Below are positions 32,400-43,050 of a DNA stretch of 64,000 nt, piece by piece. Positions within the stretch are counted from its first letter, which is position 1. Every line of letters starts with the position of its first letter. The notes under the pieces are model-generated. The model did not search any database. It was not told the origin of the DNA and saw only the letters and a list, made by a program, of their open reading frames with translations. This stretch comes from Thysanoteuthis rhombus (taxonomy: Eukaryota > Mollusca > Cephalopoda > Oegopsida > Thysanoteuthidae). The stretch covers positions 9,849,814-9,913,813 of the forward strand of contig OY735209.1 of NCBI GenBank assembly GCA_963457665.1. Direction: 5' to 3'. A program made the translations under genes and the position numbers.

Positions 32400-32760
32400 C
32401 AGGTGTGTCCGTGTGTTTTTTCAAGGGTCCAGACGCGCGCATTTTCTGAAAAAAGGGGGGAGCGGAAGTGATTCCTACCTGATGTCGCTAATCTGGCACG
32501 CTGTGACCGTTCCGTAGCAGAACGTGTAAAAGCTCCATTACCATTTACCTCTTTCCAACCCGGCACACCCTTCTTTTCCCGCCAGCGAGCCACGAATCGA
32601 TCGAACAGAAAACAAGATGGTGCAGAGAAGCGGGAACTGAAGAGAACGCGACTTGATTGGTCAAAACAGAGAGACGCGAGGGAAGACGGGAGCACAAACA
32701 AAAACACACCAAATGAGAATCGATTTTCAGCCGCGTTTTGCTGAAGCAAGCTAAAAGAAC
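32400..32760. other. CpG-richer patch, possible old promoter or exon
   Basis: Compared with the rest of the window this stretch has clearly more CpG (ACGCGCGC, CCCGCCAGCGAGCCACG, AACGCGACTTG, GACGCGAGG). It also has one GATTGGTC, an inverted CCAAT box. A 128-codon frame crosses it on the minus strand without a recognised domain. It may be an unmethylated promoter, an exon piece or a young insertion; I cannot tell. Confidence 0.25.
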
Positions 32761-32811
32761 TGAGTGACCTGTCGTATCAACATGTTGGAAACTGTTGTCC
32801 CACACAGAAGA

Positions 32812-33000
32812 ATAGCTCAGTGGTCTGTGGCTACGAATTAGCGGTCGGGAGGTCGCTGGTTCGACACATTTCGAGCGGTAAATGAGACACGGTGGCTATT
32901 AGCTGAATTTTGATTTGAAACTTTCACTGTATAATGTTCGATCTATGTGATTAATGGAGAAGGCTTGTTTTAATTGCATAGACGAAAAAGGAGATTATAT
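32812..33000 (+). repeat. tRNA-derived SINE
   Basis: The head AATAGCTCAGTGGTCTGTGG supplies a clear A box (TAGCTCAGTGGTCTG), followed about 45 bases later by CGCTGGTTCGACAC, a near B box. The body with GAATTTTGATTTGAAACTTT and CACTGTATAATGTTCGATCT matches the headless copy at 1.6 kb. Confidence 0.75.
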
Positions 33001-33692
33001 AGAAAAATAGATATTTATTTTGCAAAAAGCTCTTTTCATCACTAGGATACGACGCAAACCCTCTCTCTCTCTCTATTCATGTTTTTGGTCACCAGTCTTC
33101 TCAGCCAGTGATTCAATGTGCTTCTGCGTATTGTAGGCTGGTATTTTCCTATTTATGAAAAAAAATCACAAAACCATTAATAGCTCCGTCAGTGTGACAA
33201 AGTTGCCGAGGGGGTGGTGTAAATTTTAAGAGTAAAGGAAATGAAGTGAAATTTATTCATAGAATGAAAATACCGAAATACTATCTATCTGTCAACTATT
33301 TCAACGACAAACCTACACATGTAAGTATAATTGAAAACATAATCGTTTTGCTCTCTCCCCTTTTTTTATGTGTGTATGCAATTTTTTGAAACAAGTTTAT
33401 CACCAGTTTGATTTTCTTGGTTTTCTGTTTGTGACTATGGACTCTTTTACTTAAGAATTTCGCCGATAAAAATATCTCATATACGGCAGTTTTTCCCTTT
33501 TTATCAGGTTTCCGTGGGCCCAAGAGATTGTGCTTCATGTCCGACCCGCTATGTTAACTTACTGCGATAGATAAACGGACTGAGTTTCGAAGATGAAGGA
33601 AAATGGTTGTCAAAAATTAATGATGATCGTTCAGAAGTAGTAGTAGTGATAATTAAAATATATCCGTGCATTTTTTTCACAGGACTTAACTA
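33001..33692. other. no recognised feature
   Basis: AT-rich DNA with a CT run at about 33061-33076. Confidence 0.4.
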
Positions 33693-33756
33693 GTAGTTGT
33701 ACAAGTAACAGCAGTGGCGGTAGTAGAAGTAGTAATAATAATAATAATAATAATAA
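33693..33756. repeat. AGT/AAT trinucleotide tract
   Basis: Irregular GTAGTAGAAGTAGTAA passing into (AAT)n at about 33731-33756. Confidence 0.8.
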
Positions 33757-34304
33757 TCTATTCATAGGAGAAGAATGAGAATATTCTAACAAGATAATTA
33801 TAATGTTATGGTGCTTTTCTATAGTTCGGTAAATGCTTTAGAAATGAAGTTCGGAGAAAGTACGTAAATGCTTTTTGGTCTGTTGCCAACTAATTTCACA
33901 GAAAGAAAATGGAGGTGGATAGAAACGAAGCTGGAAGGAAGCGGCGTCGACAATGGTGGCGTCGACTCTCGTAGGCACAAGAAGACCTGATAATAAGCCA
34001 AGTTGGCACCGTCGGATTCGCTGATGACCCACTGATAACTTCCTCATTCTTCCTAAACAACAACAACAACAGCAAACCATCCAACCATCTTCGTCTAGAT
34101 TCAGGTCTCACTAACGTTCGACTCTTCCGTTCCCACTTCCGTTATTCAAATTTAAAGCGGTTGCTACTTCCGAAATCTGTTCTTTCATTTGCAGACAATA
34201 TCGTCCAACTCCAATCCAAACCTAGAATTGACTAGTTTTTTTTTACCGTAACAAGGACAACAAGAACATTCCTCATCAAATTTAGAGGGTAAAAAAAATG
34301 TGAC
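33757..34304. other. no recognised feature
   Basis: Includes an AACAACAACAACAAC tract near 34057. No gene was recognised. Confidence 0.4.
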
Positions 34305-34365
34305 TTGAAATCACGTCGAACTGATCGATAGTCCTGTCTCTTACCGACTGAGCTGGATTGACAAG
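34305..34365 (-). repeat. tRNA-like SINE head
   Basis: Minus strand: TCCAGCTCAGTCGGTAAGAG gives a good A box, and CAGTTCGACGTG about 30 bases on is a weak B box. The distance is shorter than in a true tRNA and no acceptor stem closes it. Confidence 0.55.
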
Positions 34366-34904
34366 TCTCACATATCTGCCAAAATTTATATTACAAATAC
34401 GCAAGAGCTTTTTTTTCATTCTAATAACAATAAATGAACACATAAAAAATGAACACATCCCTAACGTGATTTCGGAAAGGTCGACAAAATGTCTCGTCAC
34501 TAGCATGCCACTCTCATAAAATGACTTTTGATTGTCACGTTACCGTTTGTATGATTAAGTCTCGAGTAGTAGAGCAGGGGACAAGATTTCTTGCTTCGAA
34601 TCATATAGGAAAGGCATGCTGCCACTTCTCCCTGCCCTCTGTTCATCGCCAGTCATCTTGACAAAAATGTCTCGTCACTGGCTGGCCACGAAGGTTGAGA
34701 GGGAAAAGAGAGAATGAGCAAGAACTTACCGATCTCCTATAACTAACTTGCTTCCCAATGAGTAGTAACAGTATAAAGCTGTAATTCCCATTGTCAACCT
34801 TGACAGATGCCTTGTAAGAATTGAGTTAATTGTTCGTAATATTGAGTTGTTAATGTTGTTTATAAATCGTACACCAAAATCAACATTATATCGGTGGTCA
34901 TCTA
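34366..34904. other. unassigned; possible second SINE head at 34555
   Basis: TCGAGTAGTAGAGCAGG then GCTTCGAATCA near 34560-34600 has weak A/B box character. AATGTCTCGTCACTRGC occurs at about 34488 and 34667. Confidence 0.35.
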
Positions 34905-34990
34905 CTAAGTGTGGCTTAGTTTTGGTACAAGGTCTCAAGTCTGGGACACTGAACGAGGATCGAACTCACTATGCATTAAAAATGATCAGC
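34905..34990 (-). repeat. SINE fragment with B box
   Basis: Minus strand GTGAGTTCGATCCTCG (about 34951-34966) is a sound B box. The upstream part is decayed. It is related to the SINE array at 50.75-51.3 kb through the same B-box context. Confidence 0.5.
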
Positions 34991-35117
34991 AAGATTGGTT
35001 TTATAACAACTCATTAGTGGCGCCAGACCAGGGCAAGTCCGGGTATTGCCCGAACCTAAATCTTAACCCAGATTATTACTTACAAAGGTTGGAAAGCTTT
35101 CGGTAGAACAAGCCCAA

Positions 35118-35147
<30 letters not shown>
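34991..35147. other. short unassigned stretch ending in a 28-base A-run
   Basis: The A-run at 35121-35148 immediately precedes the LINE fragment. Confidence 0.6.
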
Positions 35148-35149
<2 letters not shown>

Positions 35150-35156
<7 letters not shown>

Positions 35157-35578
35157 TCCCACACGTCCTAGAAAGAAGGGTATACAACCAACATATCCTA
35201 CCGATAGTCACATACGGAGCTGACAGAAAGATTGACACTCATGCCGAGAACCATGCAACGTGCACACGAGAGAATCATGCTCAACCTCACACGGTGAGAT
35301 CACAAGACAGCACAGTATATCAGAGAAAAGACAGGAGTCCGAGACATCATAGAAACTGTTTGAAAACTCGAATGGAAATGGGCTGGACACGTTGCAAGAA
35401 TGGACATCGCGTCTCACGATGTGGATCCCCAGATATCAGGTACGAGGCTGTGGCCGTCAGAAAATAAAATGGCGAGACGAGATAGATAAATCCAGGAAGT
35501 GCTGACCCTGCGATGTCCATGATAGAGAGGTCTGGTTAATCCTTGGGAATATCTATGTTCAACGACGGACGCTAACAG
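35150..35578 (+). pseudogene. RTE-like LINE reverse-transcriptase C-terminal remnant
   Basis: Successive frames give RRVYNQHILPIVTYGAD, then ERIMLNLTR, stop, DHKTAQYIREKTGVRDIIET, stop, KLEWKWAGHVARMD, and finally GRQKIKWRDEIDKSRKC. The pieces TYGAD, IREKTGVRDII and WAGHVARM with a later RWRDE-type motif form the standard C-terminal part of endonuclease/reverse transcriptase proteins from RTE-like LINEs. At least two frameshifts and three stops interrupt it. The 5' part, including the catalytic YADD region, is missing. The fragment ends in a (GAT)n tail and is related to the minus-strand copy at 55.4 kb. Confidence 0.85.
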
Positions 35579-35579
35579 A

Positions 35580-35607
35580 CTGATAATGATGATGATGATG
35601 ATGATGA
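35580..35607 (+). repeat. (GAT)n tail of the LINE fragment
   Basis: TGATAATGATGATGATGATG follows the LINE frame directly, consistent with a simple-repeat 3' tail. Confidence 0.85.
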
Positions 35608-36479
35608 TTTTCTGGCTAAATCTTGCCTGGTGCCGCCACCGATTTGCCTCCGACAAAACGGCCACGAACATTATATAATGGGCGCACGTAATATTCATTT
35701 TTTCCCGTGGGTAATATCATGGTGCATATATTTGATATGAATCTAAAGATTTTTTTTTATGCTTATCACTCCTTGGCCACTGAAAGCGGGGCAAACCTGT
35801 TCGCTCTTCACATTGGCTCTATGCCGAGAAGCAACTCGGGAATACTCGGCTATATTCGTCTAACTTCGGTTGATTTGATTTATTTCGGCGTAAGTACGTT
35901 GAGGTCTGGAATGTTTTCAACTGATGGGGTACTACTGTCTTGTTGGTTGTAGGAATGGTTTACAGTAAACCCTCACCATAAGGAACTAATGGGAGGGGTC
36001 TTTAAAAAACAGAAGTTACTGTATACTTGTATTCTTAATTGTTTTCTTGTATGTTTCATTTCCGGAATTTCATTTAACAATACGAAACATATAATCTAAT
36101 TACAAAAATAAGAAAACAAGCAATAAATTATTCTATTTCAAAATTTAATAATACTGAATGCATTAAAAATGAGTTAAAAAGAGCTATGATGAGTTATAAT
36201 AAGTTAAAATGATTTAGTGAAATCAAATTACTTGAATTTTTTACGGAATGAAATGTGAGTGGAGTAAACTTCAAAATTTAGAACAGGAATGCTGAGTCAC
36301 GTGGATTTTCAGTGAAGACAATAAATAAAACAAGAAAAAAAACCCAACTATTTTTATCGATTGAAAAAAACATCTACACTAAATCAAAATTTATGAAGAA
36401 AACAATGGGAAATAAATCATTAGACGGGAATTCAGTGCTATGTTATGTTGATGTGAAAAGAACAGATACTACACTTTCT
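35608..36479. other. no recognised feature
   Basis: AT-rich DNA; several GAGTTAAAA/GAGTTATAA words near 36170-36210 but no clear repeat unit. Confidence 0.4.
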
Positions 36480-36910
36480 TATTTACTCACTCCCCCTCAA
36501 GAAAAAGATGTGACACAAGGTCGTTTTCAATGTGGTGTTCCGTACACGGGGAGGCTAAAAGAGTTGCTCCATTCCCCCATAAACTAGTGTTCCGAAAGCG
36601 TCAGGGCAAGTCCGACCCAGCCCTTTTAGTGCAATGGGACACTGCTGCCTCGGAGCGTGCTGCACCCCCGAGACTGAGCAGAGTAATTCTTCGAGGCCAT
36701 GGGACGAATTCTGGGTCTCTTGAGCTTAGCAATACCGAGCTACAGTAATCCAACATTGGCCACGTCATTGCACCGTTGCAAAACCAAGGCGAGTTCTGCG
36801 AACAGATATCACACTTTGATCTTCGTATTTACTCGCTTCCCCACAAGAGCAAAATATGACACAGGGCCGTTCTTAATGTGGGGTTTCAGCTACAGCAGAT
36901 CTGCAAAAAT
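36480..36910 (-). repeat. satellite E-related, two units in reverse orientation
   Basis: TTTACTCACTCCCCCTCAAG to TGTGACACAAGGTCG, and 345 bases later TTTACTCGCTTCCCCACAAG to TATGACACAGGGCCG, are antisense to the E motif at 46.86-46.93 kb. In that motif CCCCACTCTAAATCGACC precedes a GCCCTTGTGGGG block. The 121-codon frame over the second unit is not supported as a gene. Confidence 0.65.
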
Positions 36911-37039
36911 TGCTAGAGTCCTTGCAACGGGGGATAAATGTATAATACTCTTTATAAGAGATTTCAATCTATTCTCTTGTGGCCACACACACGCGTGTAT
37001 GAACTTATATACAGGTTTCTCACGCTACCCAGAAATAGG

Positions 37040-37330
37040 GAGTTCGCGCAAAACCTTTTCGTAAGCCGAAATAGCGTAAAGTGGATAGGAAATTACCATC
37101 AATTCTCATGGGAAATATATTCAAGTGTTCCTAGACCAAAAATTGGTGATGATGTTATGTTAGACTGGGTCGTCAGAGGTTGGGGTTGTGGGAGGTAAAG
37201 GAGACTGTGGTTGAACGTTGCCACCATAACGACAAGCAACAAAACAAACACAGAGCGTTATTTTCGCAAAGAGGGGGAAACCAGCGTAAAGCGAAGTTTC
37301 GGAAATAAACGTTCAGAGTTTATCTTACAG
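37040..37330 (+). repeat. dispersed repeat B
   Basis: CGTAAGCCGAAATAGCGTAA, TCAATTCTCATGGGAAATAT, AAGTGTTCCTAGACC, GATGATGTTATG, GTGGGAGGTAAAGGAGACTG, ATAACGACAAGCAACAAAAC and GCGTTATTTTCGCAAAGAGG occur in the same order as in the 55 kb copy. The class is unknown. Confidence 0.7.
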
Positions 37331-37349
37331 CAAATCCAGAATAACATCA

Positions 37350-37458
37350 TTACTATTATTTTACATTGTAAATTGAACCTCCTATCTCCACTAAGACTAA
37401 AAACATTTTTTGGTGTTTTTTTTTCTAGCTTCATCGGTGTGGCCAGTATGCATGACAC

Positions 37459-37498
<40 letters not shown>

Positions 37499-37555
37499 CC
37501 AGAATAACTTGAAAACTGAGGGAACCTATGTTGACAGTTTTCGTTGATCGTCTCT
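37350..37555 (+). repeat. family A 3' half with expanded (GATA)n
   Basis: TTACATTGTAAATTGAACCT, then TTTTCTAGCTTCATCGGTGT, a (GATA)10 tract at 37459-37498, CAGAATAACTTGAAAACTGA and a 3' end GTTGACAGTTTTCGTTG. The GATA tract replaces the two GATA units found at this place in the 62.5 kb copy. Confidence 0.8.
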
Positions 37556-37882
37556 AATTGCTCAATCATTACAAAAATTCAGAAAGTGTTTTTGTTATCT
37601 TTCTTCGTTACTTCTTCTTTTGATCATGTCAACAATCCACATGTCAAAATAATTCAATTTGCTTATCTCCCCTGATGTGGACTTAATCAAATTAGGGCAA
37701 TTTGGCCCCTGTATGAAATTGGTAATTTAGGCGGTTGATGTCTTATCAAACGCCACAATGGCATCTTAGAACTTTCAACCAACGGGGAGCACGAAAGGGA
37801 GCCCCTTACTGATTTTATTTAATTTACCCAGATGTATCTAAAGATGCTATTGAATAACGAATGTCGCCTCCAGTGATATTCT
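37556..37882. other. no recognised feature
   Basis: AT-rich DNA; nothing recognised. Confidence 0.4.
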
Positions 37883-37997
37883 TCAGTGGCTGGTTGGCCT
37901 AGAGTGACCCAACTGTCAACGGCGAACCGAATTCATGTTCCAGCTGAGATAGTTTGTGATTACTTCGCAATAATTCCCTTAGGAAAGGTATGAATCC
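37883..37997 (+). repeat. tRNA-derived SINE, family S
   Basis: GGTTGGCCTAGAGTG (A-box-like), a decayed B box CGAATTCATGTTCC, then the shared body: AGCTGAGATAGTTTGTGA, TTCGCAATAATTCCCTTAGG and AAAGGTATGAATCC. Five copies of this body occur in the window. Confidence 0.7.
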
Positions 37998-38095
37998 ATA
38001 GATAGTCAGCCGGCAAGCCAGACAGGCTCATTTAAAAAATGAAGAAATCTATGATGACAGTTTTGGTGAGAGTTTTGATAGACAGTTTCTTGCTC
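37990..38095 (+). repeat. family A 3' fragment joined to the SINE
   Basis: CATAGATAGTCAGCCGGCAA, ATGAAGAAATCTATGATGAC and GATAGACAGTTTCTTGC follow the SINE body with no gap. One element therefore inserted next to or into the other. Confidence 0.65.
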
Positions 38096-39818
38096 TCCTA
38101 AAGTTGTCCAGTTTCTTTGATGAATAACGAATGCTTCATCTGAGAATTCCGGACGACTTTAGACTACTATAGCATTACATACTACTATAACTAATTATAA
38201 CCAAACAATATGGAGTGACGTAAAGCTTATATAATGAAGAATGTAGCTATATGACTAAATTTGAATGACCACGGCTGGTTTGCAAGGCGCCGTTTTGGTC
38301 AAAAGAGGAAGCGAGTTTTCTTTGGAAACTTATTTTTTTTAAATTACTGGTATAGAATATAAAACTACCTGAATGTTGCGATAAAAACAAAGGGCCGCTA
38401 AAAATTCAATTTCGTTCTGATAAGATCAGTCGTAAAAGTAACGATTACTTTCGTGTACGTAAGGCAGGTTTTGGACCGTTTTTTATATCAATTTTTGTCA
38501 TCTAAAATCAATTTCGATTATGTCATGATTTCTGTCTACCAACAGGAACAAATAAATTATGTAATAAAAACCTTCAAAAAATAACTAACTGAAATTACTG
38601 GCAATAGCGAAAGTATACTCCCAGCATCATTAATCAGTTCAATGATGAATCTTTTGATATTAAATCGAAAACTAAAACAAATTCAATATCCGTATATAGC
38701 ATGATTGAATCACTATAGCCCGCAAGTGTACCAGAATTATCTAAAAATTATCAAAAATTATACTTTGAAAAATAGATCTTTGATCTATAATCATCTTGAA
38801 AATACCGTCACAGGAGTAGGACATTATTGATCCAGAATTACCATAGAGCTGCTAAAAAGCACTTTTCTGGAAAAATAAGAAGACCGTTTTTAGATAGTGC
38901 CTGGTGTTGTACTCGGGCAGACTGACAGCCACCCAACACAAACACATAGACATCCACGTGGACACAGACACTCAAGGAGAGAAGAATGTGTAGCCCACTT
39001 GACCGATAGATCTGGCCATTTGTTGGGCAACAGTGATTCGATTCAGTAAACTTTGAAACAAAAAGTTCATGTTAGAGATTTAATGTCATACTGAACTATT
39101 GTAATCCTTAATGGTCATTGAAATGTGTTGCAGTCTATTGAGCGATTATTTGTAAACAAAACCAGTGCAGGTATCAAATGAAGGTGACGGATCGCCTTCA
39201 TTATCTTCTTGTATGAAATAACATCGTAATCTATCTACAGGCTTCATTGATTCCTGGTTGGTCACACAGTAATTTTAGGAGGTAGGAACTTTTCGTATGC
39301 ATATAACTGTCCATAAACCGTAAATGCTGTTCACTACAAATACACAGCCTGTAGTAGTCGACTGAGAATAACTATGCAGTGAATTAGTCACCAATTAATA
39401 TATGGTCTGGTCTACCTTAAACAATCTGATAACTTTATGAGGCTTCTTTCATTCTTTTATTTGTCACAAACAAGAGTGTCTACTGGCATAAGCCGTTATT
39501 GCCAAGCAAGAATATGAACAGGGCTATGATGATGATAAGTTTAGTGATATGCTGCAATACTTGTGATGCAGTTATGTCAAATTTTCAAAGGAAAGTGTCG
39601 TTTCTTTGAATAGAGCCGACATAGATATTGTTCATAACAATATGAGACTCGGACAGACGGAAAAGATTAAGTTAATTACCATTTTCGCCTGTTCAATAAG
39701 GTTGTTTGACTATAAAGGGGAAATGATATGGTTTTGTTGAGGGCCTACATTCCCGATTCTCAGGAAACGATCTGCTTACAGACAAACAAGCAGACACATT
39801 AACATATTATATAGACGC
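38096..39818. other. no recognised feature
   Basis: The longest featureless stretch here. AT-rich, no tRNA-like head, no shared repeat and no frame with a recognised domain. Confidence 0.4.
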
Positions 39819-40245
39819 TATGTATCTGTTCATCTATCAATCTCAATCTATTCATATCTATCTCCGTCTATTCATATTATCTATCTTATCAATCTATCTA
39901 CCTATCTCAGTCTATTCATATCTACACATCTATCTACCTTATCTATTTATCTATCTCAGTTTTTTCATATCTACACATCTATCTATCTCAGTCTTTTCAT
40001 ATCTACACATCTATCTATCTCAGTCTTTTTATATCTACACATCTATCTATCTCAGTCTTTTTATATCTACACATCTATCTATCTCAGTCTATTCATATCT
40101 ACACATCTATCTATCTACCTTATCTATTTATCTATCTATCTCAGTCTATTCATATCTACACATCTATCTACCTTATCTATTTATCTATCTATCTCAGTCT
40201 ATTCATATCTACACATCTATCTCAGTCTATTCATATATATCGATG
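39819..40245 (+). repeat. TATC-based minisatellite with higher-order unit
   Basis: About eight repeats of a unit of roughly 32-57 bases: CTCAGTCTWTTCATATCTAC, then ACATCTATC, then a variable (TATC)n. Length differences between units come mostly from the TATC part. A 145-codon frame runs through it, rich in Tyr, Ile, Leu and Ser, and is an artefact of the repeat. Confidence 0.9.
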
Positions 40246-40397
40246 AAATATCAGTAAATGGACATTTACATCCGACGGGAAGACATTTTCTTAGGAACTT
40301 ATCTTTGCTCGGCGTCGATTTTATTTGGTAGCGCAACGAGCAGCCTTTGATCGTGTAAATAAACAATGAAATAGTTATCGTGCTCGAATCATAACCA

Positions 40398-40480
40398 CGT
40401 CCAGCCTTAGTTCAGTGGTAAGAGTAGAGCCTACGTATAAGGCAGCTTCAAAGTTGGACGTTTATCGGTCCAGCTCCAGT
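40398..40480 (+). repeat. tRNA-like SINE head
   Basis: CTTAGTTCAGTGGTAAGAGT supplies an excellent A box. The B box is decayed, with CCAGTTCAGAATTAC the best candidate, 70 bases away. The tRNA cloverleaf is not complete. Confidence 0.55.
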
Positions 40481-40764
40481 TCAGAATTACTCTTCAAAAT
40501 CCCGACTCTTACCTGCGCTTGCAAGTATATAAAAGATGCAAACGCAACTATCTTAGCCATCAAACTGACCCATAAATATGAAAATATTGAAGAGGATATA
40601 TGGGAGGAACCTATACTTGAATCGATCGATAGAAGCATAGAGTCTGTCTATAACTTTGGGACGAGTCATTTACACACCAGCTTTATGTGACAAAAGAAGC
40701 TATTGAGACCGACATTGTTTCAGACAATTCGATCAGTTCTTTTCGTCTTCGATTGAGTTTCGAC

Positions 40765-40888
40765 GTTTTGGTCGATTCATTCATACGGCCCTCACCAGAA
40801 AGAAGTGATTGACATGAGAGACTATCTTCCCTTACGAATATAATGATTTACTCCTCAAGAGGGCCGTAGAAATGAATCGGCCCAATTT
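40765..40888. repeat. inverted repeat, ~33 bp arms
   Basis: TGGTCGATTCATTCATACGG then CCCTCACCAG (from about 40768) is mirrored by CTCAAGAGGGCCGTAGAAAT then GAATCGGCCCA (40854-40887). About four mismatches in the arms and 53 bases between them. Confidence 0.7.
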
Positions 40889-41908
40889 GCTGCTCAATCC
40901 AATAATTCATAAGGAAACTCCGTTGGATGAAACTGCGAATGGTGCGGACCCCTTGCCAAATGTGGCCAGGGAGTAGATCCTTGCTTCGCTCCGATAGAAA
41001 AAAAAAACAAACAAAACGAAGCATATACCATGACACGATAGTCAACAAGTCAAGCGCAGTAGATACTAAACAATCCTTGGACCAGTTAAGTAATCCTTTG
41101 TAAGAAAATTTGTGCCATCTGATGTGACCAGAATAAACCTTGTGTTTTTCGCATTTGCAATTACACTGATAAGGCAGAATACTTTATAATCAACATTTGA
41201 TAATTATCTTCCTTGACAAGTAGGTCATCATAATATAGTTAGAAGTAAGTGAGACGTAGACCCTACACTATTATTATTCGGCTGCAAATTACCCTCTTTT
41301 TTTCTTGCATTCTCCACATTTTAGGGGGTAAGTTATTTGGATACCTCTGGCTCCGATGCAGTGTTTCGGCTACTTATAAGTTACAGATAGACAGAATCAG
41401 ACTTTTAGTATTATAGATAAATAACAACGGGTCTCTTATAGTTTTTGTTTTCATGATGATGTGATGATATCACAAGAGAGATCATTATTTTGTTGAAATG
41501 ACGTTATCCGACCGGAGGGGAAACAGTATTGGAATCTGAGCTTTATGGTTTGCTTTTCCATCGTTTCAAGAACTGATCAAGTCAGCCGATTCTAAGTTTA
41601 CGTTTGGGGTTATCTTATGTCTACCCTTGTGTCACTTATTCCCTCGTATATCAATCAGAAATCCTACAGGCGTCAGAAGATACTTTGTTTTACCCACTAA
41701 AAGAGAAGGAAGGGATCTAGATTCCAACGGCCTACTTATATTTAACAGTTGGTTGAGTGTATATGTTTGGACTTCTCGTGCATTATATTTGATATACAGC
41801 ATTCACATAATTTCCAAGAGTTATTCGGACTATTGAATGTATTCTTGGAGTTCCCATAACGTTTTGGCCCAACAATTTCGGGGCCTTCCCAAGGTGTATA
41901 ATCCATAC

Positions 41909-41939
<31 letters not shown>

Positions 41940-42567
41940 GGTTTATTATCTTGGAAGTGCTGAACAGACAGCTATAGTTATAATAATCTAGCTTTCTAAA
42001 AAAAACATTGCTCCATGATGAGGTTCTTTCCATTTACCTACTGGTGGAACAATCATAGCCTCCGAAGGTGGCAAGGAGTTCTATCCTTCCTGATATATGC
42101 ATGTGTTTGTATGTTTGTATGTTCCAGCTCTCCTGGCCACACCGTTTTGTTTACAGACTTGAAAAAATGGCATCAGTACTCTCTAGAGCCCTCCTGAAAA
42201 TATCTTTTTCATTATTCTTTTTTTGGGGAAAAAAAACAGCTTTTCAAAAAAAAAATTTTTGGTACCTTATTTTGACAGGTATAATTAATTCACAACATTC
42301 AGATTCTCGAGGATCTTCTTGTTTGTAGTTTTTCTTTACTCTATTTTAGATGCCAGTGATATCATCAATAGAATTCTGACCATATTTTTTCCCCAGAATA
42401 AGATAAGTTATTTTTTTTTTCATTTACAGAAACTAAATATCAAAAATGTTTATCAATCATATCCAAACATTGAGAGAGGAACCAGCGTTTTGAACCAGTT
42501 TTTATCTACAATTCCTACCCTCAGCCTTTTTTTTCTCTTCAATTTCACACAGAGGATGTGTGGAGTG
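40889..42567. other. unassigned; A-run 41909-41939
   Basis: An A-run of about 30 bases with one G lies at 41909-41939. No body or gene was recognised around it. Confidence 0.4.
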
Positions 42568-42650
42568 GGTCTAGAGCAGTGGCTTCGAAAACCGAGTCCG
42601 CAGACCCCTGGGGGAAACGACAAATAATGCCCTGGTGTCTGCAGCAGTGT
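42568..42650 (+). mobile_element. hAT-like element end
   Basis: GAGCAGTGGCTTCGAAAACC then GAGTCCGCAGACCCCTGGGG resembles the left terminus of hAT elements (CAGTGGTTC followed by a CCGCGGACCCCTGGGGG segment). No right end with a matching inverted repeat was found, so it is a fragment. Confidence 0.5.
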
Positions 42651-42934
42651 TCCCTCTAAACCTGACACTGTGAATCTTGTGGCAGAGAAACAACTTCATC
42701 CCTAACACAGATATCGAGAAACATAATTATAGTACACAATCCTGTACCGCGTATTAAATTTTAAATAGATGTGATGTACTCTGAATAGATATTGGTTTTT
42801 AAAAGACGAAAACTGTTCATTATTGAAGTTCATTGATTATAGTAAAAAAAAAACTCATGGTCTGAAACTAAACACTGAAAGTAGCAGTCCGTCAAATACT
42901 TCCCTTCCAAGATGGGATCCTCGAGTTTTCGAAG

Positions 42935-43050
42935 TTTCGAGACCCCTTGTTAGCGGATAATCAGTGCAGAATTTCAACTCCGGCTGAGACTGTTTGTGTT
43001 CCCTTTGCACTAATGCCCTTGAGAAATATATGAATCCTTCACTACCTCCT
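42935..43050 (+). repeat. tRNA-derived SINE, family S
   Basis: B-box-like GAATTTCAACTCCGGC, then GCTGAGACTGTTTGTGTTCC, CTTTGCACTAATGCCCTTGA and ATATATGAATCC. Same body as at 37.9, 52.5, 52.7 and 57.1 kb. Confidence 0.7.

Noticed and set aside
32363..32749. 128-codon minus-strand frame over the CpG-rich patch
   Set aside because: No recognised domain; an open frame is expected in GC-richer DNA. The patch itself is kept as a low-confidence feature.
36699..37064. 121-codon frame
   Set aside because: It crosses a reverse satellite E unit and unrelated flank; no domain or splice evidence.
39820..40257. 145-codon open frame, the longest in the window
   Set aside because: It is a translation of a TATC/CTCAGTCT minisatellite; composition is almost only Tyr, Ile, Leu, Ser and His.
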